A stretch of DNA of 64,000 nt from Planctomycetota bacterium (GTDB lineage Bacteria; Planctomycetota; Planctomycetia; Pirellulales; PALSA-1355), in contig QQVE01000030.1 in NCBI GenBank assembly GCA_003389325.1, positions 186,001 to 250,000 of the forward strand, written 5' to 3'. Within the stretch, counting starts at the first letter, position 1. Each line of letters starts with the position of its first letter. Shown here one piece after another: positions 8,082 through 16,408 of this stretch. The notes under the pieces were generated by a model. The model made no database searches. It had not been told where the DNA came from and saw only the letters and a program-made list of their open reading frames with translations. A program made the position numbers and the translations under genes.

Positions 8082-10109
8082 TTACGAGTCGCGCGAAGTG
8101 CTGCGGCCGATCGCCAGCTTGCCGGACAACTCGGTTGCCGAAAGCGACGCCGGCTGCGTGGTGAGCACGTAGTTGGCAATCGCCTCATTGTACTCGGTCA
8201 AGTCGTCGAGAAAGCCCAGGGTCTGCTGGTTCTGGCGGCCGATGGCCCAGATCGCCCGATCCAGAGCGGACAGCCTCCCGTCGACCGATTCGGAACCGCT
8301 CGCGCCGTTGCGGGCTTCAAGAATGAGAGCCGCGCGATGGACGTCGCACTGCACGACGGCCTGCCCCCGCTGATGCAATTTCGTATAGGCAGCCGCCACT
8401 TGTTCGGCCCGGGCGGCAGCCTCGGCCGACAAGGTCTTGCTGCGGCGGGAGATGCGGTAACGCCCCGATTGCGGCGTCGTGCCCGGCACGATCCAGGCCT
8501 GTTCCAGCGGGCGACCGGTGGCGGTCATCAGGTCAAACTGCGCTGAGATCAGGTCGAGCTGAGCATCGATCAGCGCCGCCCGGGCGGCCAGCCGGGCCGC
8601 CTGCAGGCGAACTCCCGCTTCAGCCATGCCGGGCTGATCGCGCTGCGGTATGGCAATCGCTTGCAACGTGTTGAGTTGCTCCAGTTGTTCGCCCAGCACT
8701 TGCAAGTGGGCGGCACTCTCGCGGGCCTTCCAAAACGCCTGAATGATCGCCTCGCGCCCTGGTCCTGCCGAAGCGCCGAGACAATCGGCAAGCGTGGCCG
8801 GTTCGCCCGAGTCTGGCGGCAGGTTGCGGTCCCAGTGCAGCAGGTCGCCGAGTTTTTGCACTCGTAGCGGGACGCTGGTCAATTCCAGCAATGCCTGGTA
8901 GAGCGCCGGATCATCGACTGCTGCCGTGGCGTCCAAGTCGCCTGGGTAATTCGCGGCCCAGTCGTCGATCGCCGAATTGCCGGCCGGGCGACCATTTTGG
9001 GCTCCATCGCCGGTGGGCGGCGTGTTGCGGAAGGTGTTATGCGGAGCACTGCTAGCGCGTCTCGGTTCGCCAACCGAGGGCTTGCGAATGAGCATCGAAA
9101 CGAGCGTGTCGCTCGCAGCCCCCGGCGGCGCGACGGCGAAGGCATAGTCGGCGATGTCGAGGTTGTAGTCGCGCACTAACTCGATGAAAGCACTCCGCTC
9201 GCGCGCCAGCAGCTCGAGCGAATCGATGAGCGTCGTAATTCCCTGCCCGGTCGACTGGAACTGGTCCGCGGCGGCTTCGACGGCATCGGCGGCCGCCACG
9301 ACCGCCGACCCGTGTGCATCGATCGCTTTCCGTCGCACGGGGAGCGTGCGCTGGATCAGCCAGATCGGCGGCGGAGCGGCCCGGCCGCTGAAGATGCTCT
9401 CGAAGTACGTGCGATACTCGCCGACGTGGGGTCGATCGACCGTCAATGGAGCCGCGTTGCCTACGCTGCCGATCAAGTGCGCGAGCTCGGCTTGCGCCTT
9501 CTCCACGGCCAGGCGGGCATCTCCGGCGTCGGCTTCGGCGGCCGCTTGCGTGCTGAGTAGGTCCGCGCGGGTCGTTTCCTGCTCGGTGTGCTGGAAGACC
9601 ACGTCGCGCTGTTCGACCGCCCAATGATACGCGGCCTGGGCGGCAGCAAGCCGCCAATACGCTTTCGTGACCTGCAGCTGGCGCTGACGATCGGGGGTGC
9701 GCGCAATCGCCTCGGCGAGCTTCATCGGCGTGCCAGCCAGCGCGTGTTGCTTGGGGGCTTCCAGCGCGGCAGCGATCAATTCCGGCGGGCGCAGACGCTG
9801 CGGCGGCCGGTCGCCGACCGACTCCATCTCGCCGCCGGGTGCATTGCCTGGTTCACTCTCGTTGCCATACGGATCGGCCCGGCGCTCGGGCGAGTCATCG
9901 GTCATTGCAGGGTCTGCCGGCGGGGGCACGGTTGCCTCACGGGCGCCTGCCGTCGCGCCCGGCGATGCCGCGGGCTCTTGGCCGAAATCGCCGATCTCGG
10001 CCGCCGGGGCCGACTGTCTTACCGGCACGCGAATCGGTTGATAGCCGGTTCCTTCTCCGGGGGCCTGCGACAAGGCGCACAATTGGATGGCAAGAACGAG
10101 GCAGTGCAT
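8082..10109 (-). CDS. exported TolC-like helical protein with internal duplication
   Basis: 675 residues. The ATG at 10109 is chosen because it opens a signal peptide (MHCLVLAIQLCALSQA); the frame upstream has no such start. A low-complexity Pro/Ala/Gly linker of about 120 residues precedes two similar all-helical halves. Each half begins with an LA-[ED]-[AC]-[IL] segment plus a helix with AYWR/AFWK, and ends in a near-identical motif: YNLDIADYAF in the first, YNEAIANYVL in the second. The closing motif resembles the last helix of TolC-type efflux proteins, but no beta-barrel strands are obvious. It may be a periplasmic or outer-membrane-associated planctomycete protein. Function not assigned. 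Confidence 0.75.
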   Translation of the reverse strand: MHCLVLAIQLCALSQAPGEGTGYQPIRVPVRQSAPAAEIGDFGQEPAASPGATAGAREATVPPPADPAMTDDSPERRADPYGNESEPGNAPGGEMESVGDRPPQRLRPPELIAAALEAPKQHALAGTPMKLAEAIARTPDRQRQLQVTKAYWRLAAAQAAYHWAVEQRDVVFQHTEQETTRADLLSTQAAAEADAGDARLAVEKAQAELAHLIGSVGNAAPLTVDRPHVGEYRTYFESIFSGRAAPPPIWLIQRTLPVRRKAIDAHGSAVVAAADAVEAAADQFQSTGQGITTLIDSLELLARERSAFIELVRDYNLDIADYAFAVAPPGAASDTLVSMLIRKPSVGEPRRASSAPHNTFRNTPPTGDGAQNGRPAGNSAIDDWAANYPGDLDATAAVDDPALYQALLELTSVPLRVQKLGDLLHWDRNLPPDSGEPATLADCLGASAGPGREAIIQAFWKARESAAHLQVLGEQLEQLNTLQAIAIPQRDQPGMAEAGVRLQAARLAARAALIDAQLDLISAQFDLMTATGRPLEQAWIVPGTTPQSGRYRISRRSKTLSAEAAARAEQVAAAYTKLHQRGQAVVQCDVHRAALILEARNGASGSESVDGRLSALDRAIWAIGRQNQQTLGFLDDLTEYNEAIANYVLTTQPASLSATELSGKLAIGRSTSRDS

Positions 10110-10150
10110 GGCGGGCAATTCTCCACAAGCCGCGGAAGGTAGCTGCCTAT

Positions 10151-10184
10151 CAACGTGACACGTTGGACGCAATGCGTCAACGTG
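10151..10184. promoter_or_regulatory. palindromic operator with three CAACGTG half-sites
   Basis: CAACGTG-A-CACGTTG (10151-10165) is a perfect palindrome. It is followed at once by GACGCA-A-TGCGTC (10166-10178), a second perfect palindrome, and a third CAACGTG copy (10178-10184). It lies 42 to 75 bases upstream of the TolC-like ATG. The symmetry suggests a dimeric regulator, but an RNA hairpin ending the upstream transcript is also possible. Confidence 0.5.
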
Positions 10185-10222
10185 AGCTGTGCGGGGGCAC
10201 GCGAGGCCCGGCGCAGGGCACG

Positions 10223-10909
10223 CTATTGTGCCGGCTGATAGCGGAACACGAAAAGCTGCTTGTAGAGGTAGGGCTCCGAGCTGCTTGGCCAGGGGAGCCC
10301 CTGCACGAGGCTGGCCAACTCCGGGTCGACCATTCCGTCGACGGCGGCCTGGACCTCGGTGGCGGCGCTGCTACAGGTCACCATCAGGTAGATCGTTCGG
10401 AGCGTTAACATCGACGGTTGCTCCCACTTGGCGACGACCTGGCGAAGCCGCTCGACGAGCGACTGAAAGAAAGGTGCCCCGCCGCGGAGCGCCGGAGGCA
10501 CCTGGCCGCGGATGCCTACGCGGCCGGCGAACATGTCCCATCCGGCGACCGATTGCGTTTCGCCAGCCCGGCGCTTCTCGACGCCGGCACCCAAGGCCGA
10601 CATCAGCGGCCAGGCGGCCAAGGTGTGCCATTCGGCGATCGCGTCGCTCGTGGCCGCTGCCGCATCGGGCCCCACGCCCAAGGCGCCGACGCGGAAACGG
10701 TCACCCTGGTCGCCGTCCAGGTGGATCTGGATGTCGAGGGGCGCCAACGTCAGCTCACCCTGCGGCACGTAACCGTCGAAGGCGATCGAGAGGCCGAGCC
10801 GATGTTCGCCGATGATCAACTCCCCCTCGTCGAGTTGGTAGTCGGCGCCCGCGGCGTCGAGGTGTTGCTTGAGCGCGGCCAGCGCGGCCTGATAGACGTC
10901 GTCGATCAT
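10223..10909 (-). CDS. conserved hypothetical protein (possibly DUF6348)
   Basis: 228 residues, soluble, with no signal peptide or membrane segment. The ATG at 10909 is preferred: the longer frame upstream is a basic low-complexity stretch overlapping the secA-like gene. Visible features are a cystatin-like strand pattern (GELIIGEHRLGLSIAFDG), a Trp-rich centre (EWHTLAAWPLM, AGWDMFAGR) and a C-terminal YLYKQLFVFRY. The organisation recalls DUF6348-type proteins, but this is a weak visual impression. It starts 73 bases after the SecA-like stop on the same strand. Confidence 0.65.
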   Translation of the reverse strand: MIDDVYQAALAALKQHLDAAGADYQLDEGELIIGEHRLGLSIAFDGYVPQGELTLAPLDIQIHLDGDQGDRFRVGALGVGPDAAAATSDAIAEWHTLAAWPLMSALGAGVEKRRAGETQSVAGWDMFAGRVGIRGQVPPALRGGAPFFQSLVERLRQVVAKWEQPSMLTLRTIYLMVTCSSAATEVQAAVDGMVDPELASLVQGLPWPSSSEPYLYKQLFVFRYQPAQ

Positions 10910-10982
10910 TTCGACACCAGGGGTTGGACCTCTGCGCCTGCGCAGCGTGGTAGAAGCGGCCGCTCCCCGGACAACGCGGGGC

Positions 10983-12908
10983 TTAGCCCGGCGTGTCGAG
11001 GTACGGGTCCTGACCCATTTGGGTCTGGAGCTTCTTCCGCTCCTTTTCATGGTACATGAGTACCTTGCGGTCGCGGAAGTGGCGGCGTTCGGTGGCGCGC
11101 TGGGCTTTGCGAAACAGCTTCGCCCAGCCGTCGTAGCTACCGGGCTTGTCGCGGCCGAGGTCCTTGTACCGCTTGGCCTTCTCGGGGCCCAGACCCAGCA
11201 GCAACTCGTCCTCCAGCGAGAGATAGACGCGGAACGAGCCAGGATCGCCCTGGCGTCCGCAGCGTCCGGCCAACTGTCGATCGATCCGTGCCGAGTCGTG
11301 CATCTCGGTAATGATTACGTGCAGGCCGCCGAGTTCCTCGACGCCTTCCCCCAGCTTGATGTCCGTGCCGCGTCCGGCCATGTTGGTCGAGACGGTGACG
11401 CGGCCGCGGCGTCCGGCCTTGGCGACGATCTCGGCTTCTTCGGCCACGTGATTGGCGTTGAGCACGTCGTGCTCGATGCCGCGTTGCTTGAGCAGTCGCG
11501 CGAGGATCTCCGATTTGTCGATCGACCGCGTGCCGATCAGAATCGGGCGGCCCGTGGCGTGCACTTCGCACACCTCCTCGACGATGGCATGCCACTTTTC
11601 GTCTTCGGTGCCGAACACGCGCTCGGGCAACCGCTCGCGGATCGCCGGGCGGTTGGTCGGAATCTGCACGACGCTCAGCTTGTAGATCTTCTTCAACTCG
11701 CTGGCCGAGTTGATGCCGGTGCCCGTCATACCGGCCAGATTCGGATAGAGGTGGAAGTAGTCCTGCACCGTAATTCGCGCGGCCTGGCCCGTCTCGGCGG
11801 TGACCTCGACGTTGTCTTCGGCGGCCTCGATGGCCTGGTGCAGGCCGGCCCGCCACTTGCGTCCTTCGGCGGCACGCCCGGTGAACTCGTCGACGATCAC
11901 GATCTCGCCGTCGCGCACGACGTACTGCCGATCGCGAAAGAACTCGCGATCGACCTTGATGGCCCGCTCGATGTATTCGTAGATGCTGAACATGCCGACC
12001 GAATGCATGTCGTCTGGCTTCGGCAGCGTGCGCACCAGGCGGCGGCCTTCGGCGGTGAGTTCGATGGTCTTACGTTCGTGGTCGTAGTCGTAATGTTCGT
12101 CTTCCTCGAATTGGTTCGCCACCGAGGCGGCCCATTTGTAGCATTCCACGGCGATCAGTTGCGCTTCGCTCGGCATCGCGCTGATAATTAGCGGCGTGCG
12201 GGCCTCGTCGATGAGGATGCTGTCCGCCTCGTCGACCAACACGAAGAAGGGCGTACGTTGCACGGGCTTCTCGCCGCCGGCGTCCGAGGTCACGCCCAGC
12301 ATGTTGCCCAGAAAGTCGCTCAGCCCCTCGCCGATGCGGCGCAGCAGCAGCCGATCGCGGAGGAAGTCGAACCCGAACTCCTTGGCCGTACCGTAGGTGA
12401 TGTCGCAGGCGTACGCCTTGCGCCGTTGGGCCTGCGGCATTTGCGACTCGACCACGCCGACGCTGATGCCCAGGCATTCGTAGATGGGCCGCATCCAGTC
12501 GGCGTCGCGTCGAGCCAGGTAATCGTTCACCGTGGCCAGATGCGCCCCCTTGCCTTCCAGCGCGGCCAAGTACAACGGCAGCGTGGCCGTAAGCGTTTTG
12601 CCTTCGCCGGTCTGCATCTCGGCAATCGAACGATGGTGCATGGCGATGCCGCCCAGCAGCTGCACGTCGAAGTGCCGCATCTTGAGCGTGCGACGCCCTG
12701 CCTCGCGGACCAGGGCGAACGCCTCGGGCAGCACCCGATCGACCGGTTCGTGGCTGCGGATCCGGTACCGCAACGAGAGGCTGCGCTTGCGCATGTCGAA
12801 CTGATTGAGCGCCTGCAATTCCTCTTCGTAAGAGGCAATCTTGGACAACTGCGATGACCAGCGGGCCAGACGCTGTCGCGTCAGGGTGCCTGTAACGGCC
12901 TGAAACAT
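10983..12908 (-). CDS. short SecA paralogue lacking the C-terminal scaffold/wing
   Basis: 641 residues against roughly 850-1000 for a housekeeping SecA. The motor is complete: Walker A MQTGEGKT (98-105), Walker B VDEAD (225-229), the DEARTPLIISA preprotein-crosslinking entry, GRAAEGRKW, and the second helicase fold with STNMAGRGTDIKLG and QLAGRCGRQGDPG. The protein ends soon after LGLGPEKAKR with a short basic tail, so the helical scaffold, helical wing and Cys-rich zinc tail are missing. The stop is a clean TAA with no sign of a frameshift. It is probably a SecA2-like accessory ATPase; its substrate cannot be told from the window. Confidence 0.85.
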   Translation of the reverse strand: MFQAVTGTLTRQRLARWSSQLSKIASYEEELQALNQFDMRKRSLSLRYRIRSHEPVDRVLPEAFALVREAGRRTLKMRHFDVQLLGGIAMHHRSIAEMQTGEGKTLTATLPLYLAALEGKGAHLATVNDYLARRDADWMRPIYECLGISVGVVESQMPQAQRRKAYACDITYGTAKEFGFDFLRDRLLLRRIGEGLSDFLGNMLGVTSDAGGEKPVQRTPFFVLVDEADSILIDEARTPLIISAMPSEAQLIAVECYKWAASVANQFEEDEHYDYDHERKTIELTAEGRRLVRTLPKPDDMHSVGMFSIYEYIERAIKVDREFFRDRQYVVRDGEIVIVDEFTGRAAEGRKWRAGLHQAIEAAEDNVEVTAETGQAARITVQDYFHLYPNLAGMTGTGINSASELKKIYKLSVVQIPTNRPAIRERLPERVFGTEDEKWHAIVEEVCEVHATGRPILIGTRSIDKSEILARLLKQRGIEHDVLNANHVAEEAEIVAKAGRRGRVTVSTNMAGRGTDIKLGEGVEELGGLHVIITEMHDSARIDRQLAGRCGRQGDPGSFRVYLSLEDELLLGLGPEKAKRYKDLGRDKPGSYDGWAKLFRKAQRATERRHFRDRKVLMYHEKERKKLQTQMGQDPYLDTPG

Positions 12909-12991
12909 GCTGCGGAGTCCTCGCGCCCCAGGGCGGCAGCCGCCCGAACCGTGGTCGGGGTGCCGAAGTTCATGCGAACGGTGAGAAATGT

Positions 12992-13021
12992 GTCCCGATA
13001 GGTAATTCTATCCTAAGGGAC
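12992..13021. other. nested inverted repeat between lipoprotein gene and secA-like gene
   Basis: GTCCC-GATAG, a 6-base loop (GTAATT), then CTATC, a 4-base bulge and GGGAC. It lies 44 bases after the stop of the lipoprotein gene on the minus strand and about 85 bases before the secA-like ATG. It could be a terminator without a strong U-tract or an operator for the secA-like gene. Confidence 0.4.
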
Positions 13022-13064
13022 GCCAATATTGCGAGAAGGAGCGGGAGGCCGGAGCGCCCGCAGG

Positions 13065-14213
13065 CTAGCGGGCTTGGGGCTGGATCGAGTGGAGCTGGTA
13101 ATGCGGGGAGAAGCCGGAGGTTTGGGCGGACAAAGCGCCGTGGACTTCTACCAGGTCGCCCGACTTGAATGCGTTTAAAGCCGGGGTCTGGGCGAGCACG
13201 ACGCTTCCGCCGTAGGTGTCCGTCTGGCCATCGATCGGAATGTAGCGAAGTTTCCACTGGCGCGTGCTGGCCAGGTACTCGAGTCTGCCTCGAAGCGTGC
13301 TGTAATCGTCAGCGTGCGAAAAATCGGACCGCGCTGCGGCGGGTCCGGCGGGTTGGAATGCTGCCTGCACGACGGGGCTGCCGGCTTGCGGGGCCACGAA
13401 TCGAGCCGTTGAACTGCTTCGGCCGGCGGAGGTGGAAATCGTCATCGCCGAGCCGCTGGGGACGGTTGCTGGGCTCGCGCCGCGAGCGGTAGATCCCACG
13501 GTCGCCTGGCTTCCACTGGCCACAACGCGAAACGCCGGCTGGTTCGCAGCCGGCGCGGCCCCGGCGGCTGAAGTGGCCGGTGGCTGGCGTGCGGAGGTAT
13601 TGACCGTGGCATTTGTCGCCGATTCGCCCACGATCCGCAGCGTGCTTGTCGTTGCAGTGGCCGGCACTTGGATGGCGGCCTGCGACGGTGCGGGGTCTGC
13701 TCGGCTATTGCCGACCGTGGCCCGCAGGGTTGCGGCCGGCGGCGTTGGAGGAACGCTCGCCGCGATCGCGGTGTGGCCGACTTGTTGCACGGGATAGCCG
13801 CTTGTGGTGGTCGGTGCGGCCGCCTGTGCCGGCAAGGCAGTGCCGGCCGCGGCGACGGTCGTTGGCGGAGCGGCGCGCGCGTTCGAGCTTTGGTGGTACA
13901 AGTACGAGCCACCGGGCGGATGGAACCTTTCTCCCTGCGGCGTTACCGGCGGAGGCGGCGCCACCATCGGCGGAGGTGCCGCAGGTCCCGGTGTGACCGG
14001 CACCGGCTGGGTCGTCACGGGCGGCGGCGCCGGCGACGTCACGACCGGCGGCGTAATGCCTTGAGCGTACGGCTCGCCTGGCGTGACGACGACGCCCTGC
14101 CCTGTGCCCGGCGGCGGCACGGTAGTGCGCAAGAAGGGATTCGTCGTCGGTTCCGCCGTGCGGCATCCGGTCATCACGACCGCGCCGAGTGCGACCGCCC
14201 AGATCCATTTCAT
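13065..14213 (-). CDS. Pro/Ala/Thr-rich lipoprotein
   Basis: 382 residues starting at an ATG (14213) with a strong AAAGGAG eight bases upstream; the longer upstream frame is a shadow. The N-terminus MKWIWAVALGAVVMTGC is a lipoprotein signal with the lipobox cysteine at 17. About 270 residues of low-complexity Pro/Thr/Ala/Val sequence follow, which probably span the periplasm. The last 75 residues form a compact domain (LRGRLEYLASTRQWKLRYIP ... GDLVEVHGAL) with a beta-rich, OB-fold-like pattern. Function unknown; such proteins are usual in planctomycete envelopes. Confidence 0.8.
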   Translation of the reverse strand: MKWIWAVALGAVVMTGCRTAEPTTNPFLRTTVPPPGTGQGVVVTPGEPYAQGITPPVVTSPAPPPVTTQPVPVTPGPAAPPPMVAPPPPVTPQGERFHPPGGSYLYHQSSNARAAPPTTVAAAGTALPAQAAAPTTTSGYPVQQVGHTAIAASVPPTPPAATLRATVGNSRADPAPSQAAIQVPATATTSTLRIVGESATNATVNTSARQPPATSAAGAAPAANQPAFRVVASGSQATVGSTARGASPATVPSGSAMTISTSAGRSSSTARFVAPQAGSPVVQAAFQPAGPAAARSDFSHADDYSTLRGRLEYLASTRQWKLRYIPIDGQTDTYGGSVVLAQTPALNAFKSGDLVEVHGALSAQTSGFSPHYQLHSIQPQAR

Positions 14214-14434
14214 CGGGCAAACTCCTTTCGGAAACCGGCATGCCGCGCAAGGGACCTTCCGGTTCCGTACGCCCCCTGAAATTGAGAAAACGACAGGGCC
14301 CATCTTCGCAGTGAGAGCACCCGTTCGGAGACAAGACAGGACTACGCCGCACGCTGGATGCGCGTCGGCGTAGGGGGCGGTAGAATAGCGAAAACCGTGA
14401 GGGGGTCCAGGCCGATTTTCGCCGAAGCAGGCAA

Positions 14435-14468
14435 CGCGCCGCTGCCGTTGGTCAACGGCAGCGGCGCG
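14435..14468 (-). terminator. 16-bp perfect hairpin after small exported gene
   Basis: A perfect 16-base stem, CGCGCCGCTGCCGTTG and its complement, with a 2-base apex, begins 18 bases beyond the stop of the 14486-14923 gene. The stem is very GC-rich and there is no clear U-tract, so it may act as an mRNA-stabilising end or a weak intrinsic terminator. Confidence 0.55.
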
Positions 14469-14485
14469 CGTGTCACGCCTGGAGT

Positions 14486-14923
14486 TTATCGAAGGCTGGC
14501 CGTCTGCGGGCTTTTGACAAACGGGTTGTAATAAACCCGCGGTGCCGAAACGACCTTGTCTTCCCAAACGGGTTCTTTTCGCGCAGGTGCGGCTGCGGTC
14601 TTGTCTTCGGCGGTCGACTTCGCCGGCTGCGGCACGTAGGGGTTAATGTAAACAGCGGCCTTCGGGGCGGTTGCCTCGGGTGTGATTGTTCCCGGGGGAT
14701 AGGCAAAAGGGCTATATCCGTAGGTGCGAGCCACTGGGTAGCTGTAATAGACCGGCGGAAACAAGGCATAGTATGGGATGCGGTAACCTTGGTTGAAGAG
14801 GTTGCCGTAGTTGAAAAATCCCAGACCGTAGGCTCCCGGACCAAACGCCGCCGCTGGCGACGCCTGCAACCCGGTGGCCAGCAGCGCACCACAAACAACC
14901 CACAGGCAAACCCGACGGAACAT
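14486..14923 (-). CDS. small secreted Tyr/Pro-rich protein
   Basis: 145 residues with a clear Sec signal peptide (MFRRVCLWVVCGALLATGLQASPAAA region) from the ATG at 14923. The mature part is rich in Tyr, Pro, Gly and Phe (FGPGAYGLGFFNYGN, IPYYALFPPVYY) and ends in a repeated YYNPF/YINPY pattern. It has no recognised domain. Composition suggests a structural surface or envelope protein. A long frame extending upstream to 15001 lacks a ribosome site and would bury the signal peptide, so it was not used. Confidence 0.7.
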   Translation of the reverse strand: MFRRVCLWVVCGALLATGLQASPAAAFGPGAYGLGFFNYGNLFNQGYRIPYYALFPPVYYSYPVARTYGYSPFAYPPGTITPEATAPKAAVYINPYVPQPAKSTAEDKTAAAPARKEPVWEDKVVSAPRVYYNPFVKSPQTASLR

Positions 14924-15022
14924 GATCGTAGCCCTCGCAGACGAAAGTTGACGTAATTTACTTATTCTGTGCAGACTACACAGAGGCGAAGGGAACTTCA
15001 ATGCTTAGGACCGATAAAATCG

Positions 15023-15229
15023 CTATTCTACGGCTTCCTCGTCGCTTTCGCCGCTGTCGGAGGGGCGCGGCTCCAGTTCGGGCATGGGAAATGGCTTGTT
15101 GAGGTGCTCGGGCACCTCGGTGATTACCTCGCCGTATTCGTCGGGGTCGAGCCGTTGCGAGCAGCCCGCGATTGTTGCGAGGCCCGCAAGGGTCATAGAA
15201 ATCAGCAGGAAGCGTACCGGGAATCGCAT
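15023..15229 (-). CDS. small lipoprotein
   Basis: 68 residues. The N-terminal signal MRFPVRFLLISMTLAGLATIAGC has a lipobox with Cys23. The mature 45 residues are acidic and Pro-rich (EVPEHLNKPFPMPELEPRP) with no domain. A lipid-anchored small protein of unknown function. It is divergent from queG with only 24 bases between start codons, so regulatory sequences must overlap. Confidence 0.75.
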   Translation of the reverse strand: MRFPVRFLLISMTLAGLATIAGCSQRLDPDEYGEVITEVPEHLNKPFPMPELEPRPSDSGESDEEAVE

Positions 15230-15253
15230 GGCTAGCTAGCCTCGCTCTCAAGC

Positions 15254-16408
15254 ATGGACAAAGCAGACCTCACCGCCGCCCTGAAGACCGAGTCGCAACG
15301 CCAGGGTTTCGACTTGGCCGGCGTCTGCCCGGCTGCCGCCCCACCAGGACTCGACCGCTTCGGCCAATGGCTGGCGGCCGATTACGCCGGCACGATGGAC
15401 TACCTGGCCAACCGTAAAGCAGCCTACCGACACCCAAGGTCGGTGCTCGACGGTGTACGGAGCCTCCTTGTGTTGGCCTTTCCGTATCGTACTGTCGAGC
15501 CTGACGCCTCTCAACCAACTCAGGGCCGCGTGTCGCGATACGCTTGGGGCCAAGACTATCACGACGTGGTGCGCGAGCGGCTACGAGGGCTCGGCGAGTT
15601 TCTCGCTGCTCGATCACCGGAGGCCCTGTGGCGCGGCGTCGTCGACACGGCGCCATTGCTGGAACGCGAGTTCGCTCAGTTGGCCGGCTTGGGTTGGATT
15701 GGCAAGAACACGTTGCTTCTCAACCAACGCTCGGGCAGTTGGTTCTTCTTGGCGGCGCTGCTTACCGACGCCGAGCTTGATTACGATCAGCCGCATCCGA
15801 CAGATCACTGCGGCACGTGCCGAGCCTGCCTCGATGCCTGCCCCACCGAGGCGTTCGTCGAACCCTATGTGCTCGATGCCCGGCGGTGTATCAGCTACCT
15901 GACGATCGAGTTGCGCGAGCAGATCCCGCGCGATCTGCGCACCGCGATGGGCGACTGGCTGTTTGGCTGCGACGTCTGTCAGGACGTGTGTCCCTGGAAT
16001 CACCGCGTGGGGCCCTGCGGCGAGGAGGCGTTTGAGCCGCGCGCGGGCACGACGAATCTCGACTTGGTTGGATTGTTCGCGTTGGACGAGTTGGCGTTTC
16101 GACAAAGATTCCGCCACACGCCGTTGTGGCGCCCCAGGCGTCGCGGGTTACTCCGCAACGCGGCGATCGTGCTTGGAAACCAGCGGCCCGTCGAAGGGAT
16201 CGAAGCTCTCGAACGTGGACTTCGTGACGACGAATCCCTGGTACGCGGCGCCTGTGCCTGGGCCCTGGGGCGCTACGACAGCGCGACCGCTCGAGCGGCG
16301 CTCGTGGCTCGCTCGAAGGTCGAGAGCGATCCTGGCGTGCGTGCCGAAATCGAGTTGGCGCTGGCCGGTAATCGGGCGACAGGGCCCAGCCCGAGTTCGC
16401 GGCAATAG
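15254..16408 (+). CDS. queG: epoxyqueuosine reductase QueG
   Basis: 384 residues. QueG carries out the last step of queuosine synthesis in tRNA, using cobalamin and two [4Fe-4S] clusters. The ferredoxin boxes are CGTCRACLDACP and CDVCQDVCPW. The N-terminal LAGVCPA and the central GLGWIGKNTLLL are family hallmarks. A C-terminal HEAT-repeat stretch (about 90 residues) for tRNA contact is present. It is separate from the queE-queC/queF group 11 kb away. Its TAG stop directly adjoins the stop of the converging dus gene. Confidence 0.96.
   Translation: MDKADLTAALKTESQRQGFDLAGVCPAAAPPGLDRFGQWLAADYAGTMDYLANRKAAYRHPRSVLDGVRSLLVLAFPYRTVEPDASQPTQGRVSRYAWGQDYHDVVRERLRGLGEFLAARSPEALWRGVVDTAPLLEREFAQLAGLGWIGKNTLLLNQRSGSWFFLAALLTDAELDYDQPHPTDHCGTCRACLDACPTEAFVEPYVLDARRCISYLTIELREQIPRDLRTAMGDWLFGCDVCQDVCPWNHRVGPCGEEAFEPRAGTTNLDLVGLFALDELAFRQRFRHTPLWRPRRRGLLRNAAIVLGNQRPVEGIEALERGLRDDESLVRGACAWALGRYDSATARAALVARSKVESDPGVRAEIELALAGNRATGPSPSSRQ

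Noticed and set aside
10947..12191. 414-codon plus-strand frame opposite the short secA
   Set aside because: SecA motifs on the minus strand are unambiguous; the antisense has none.
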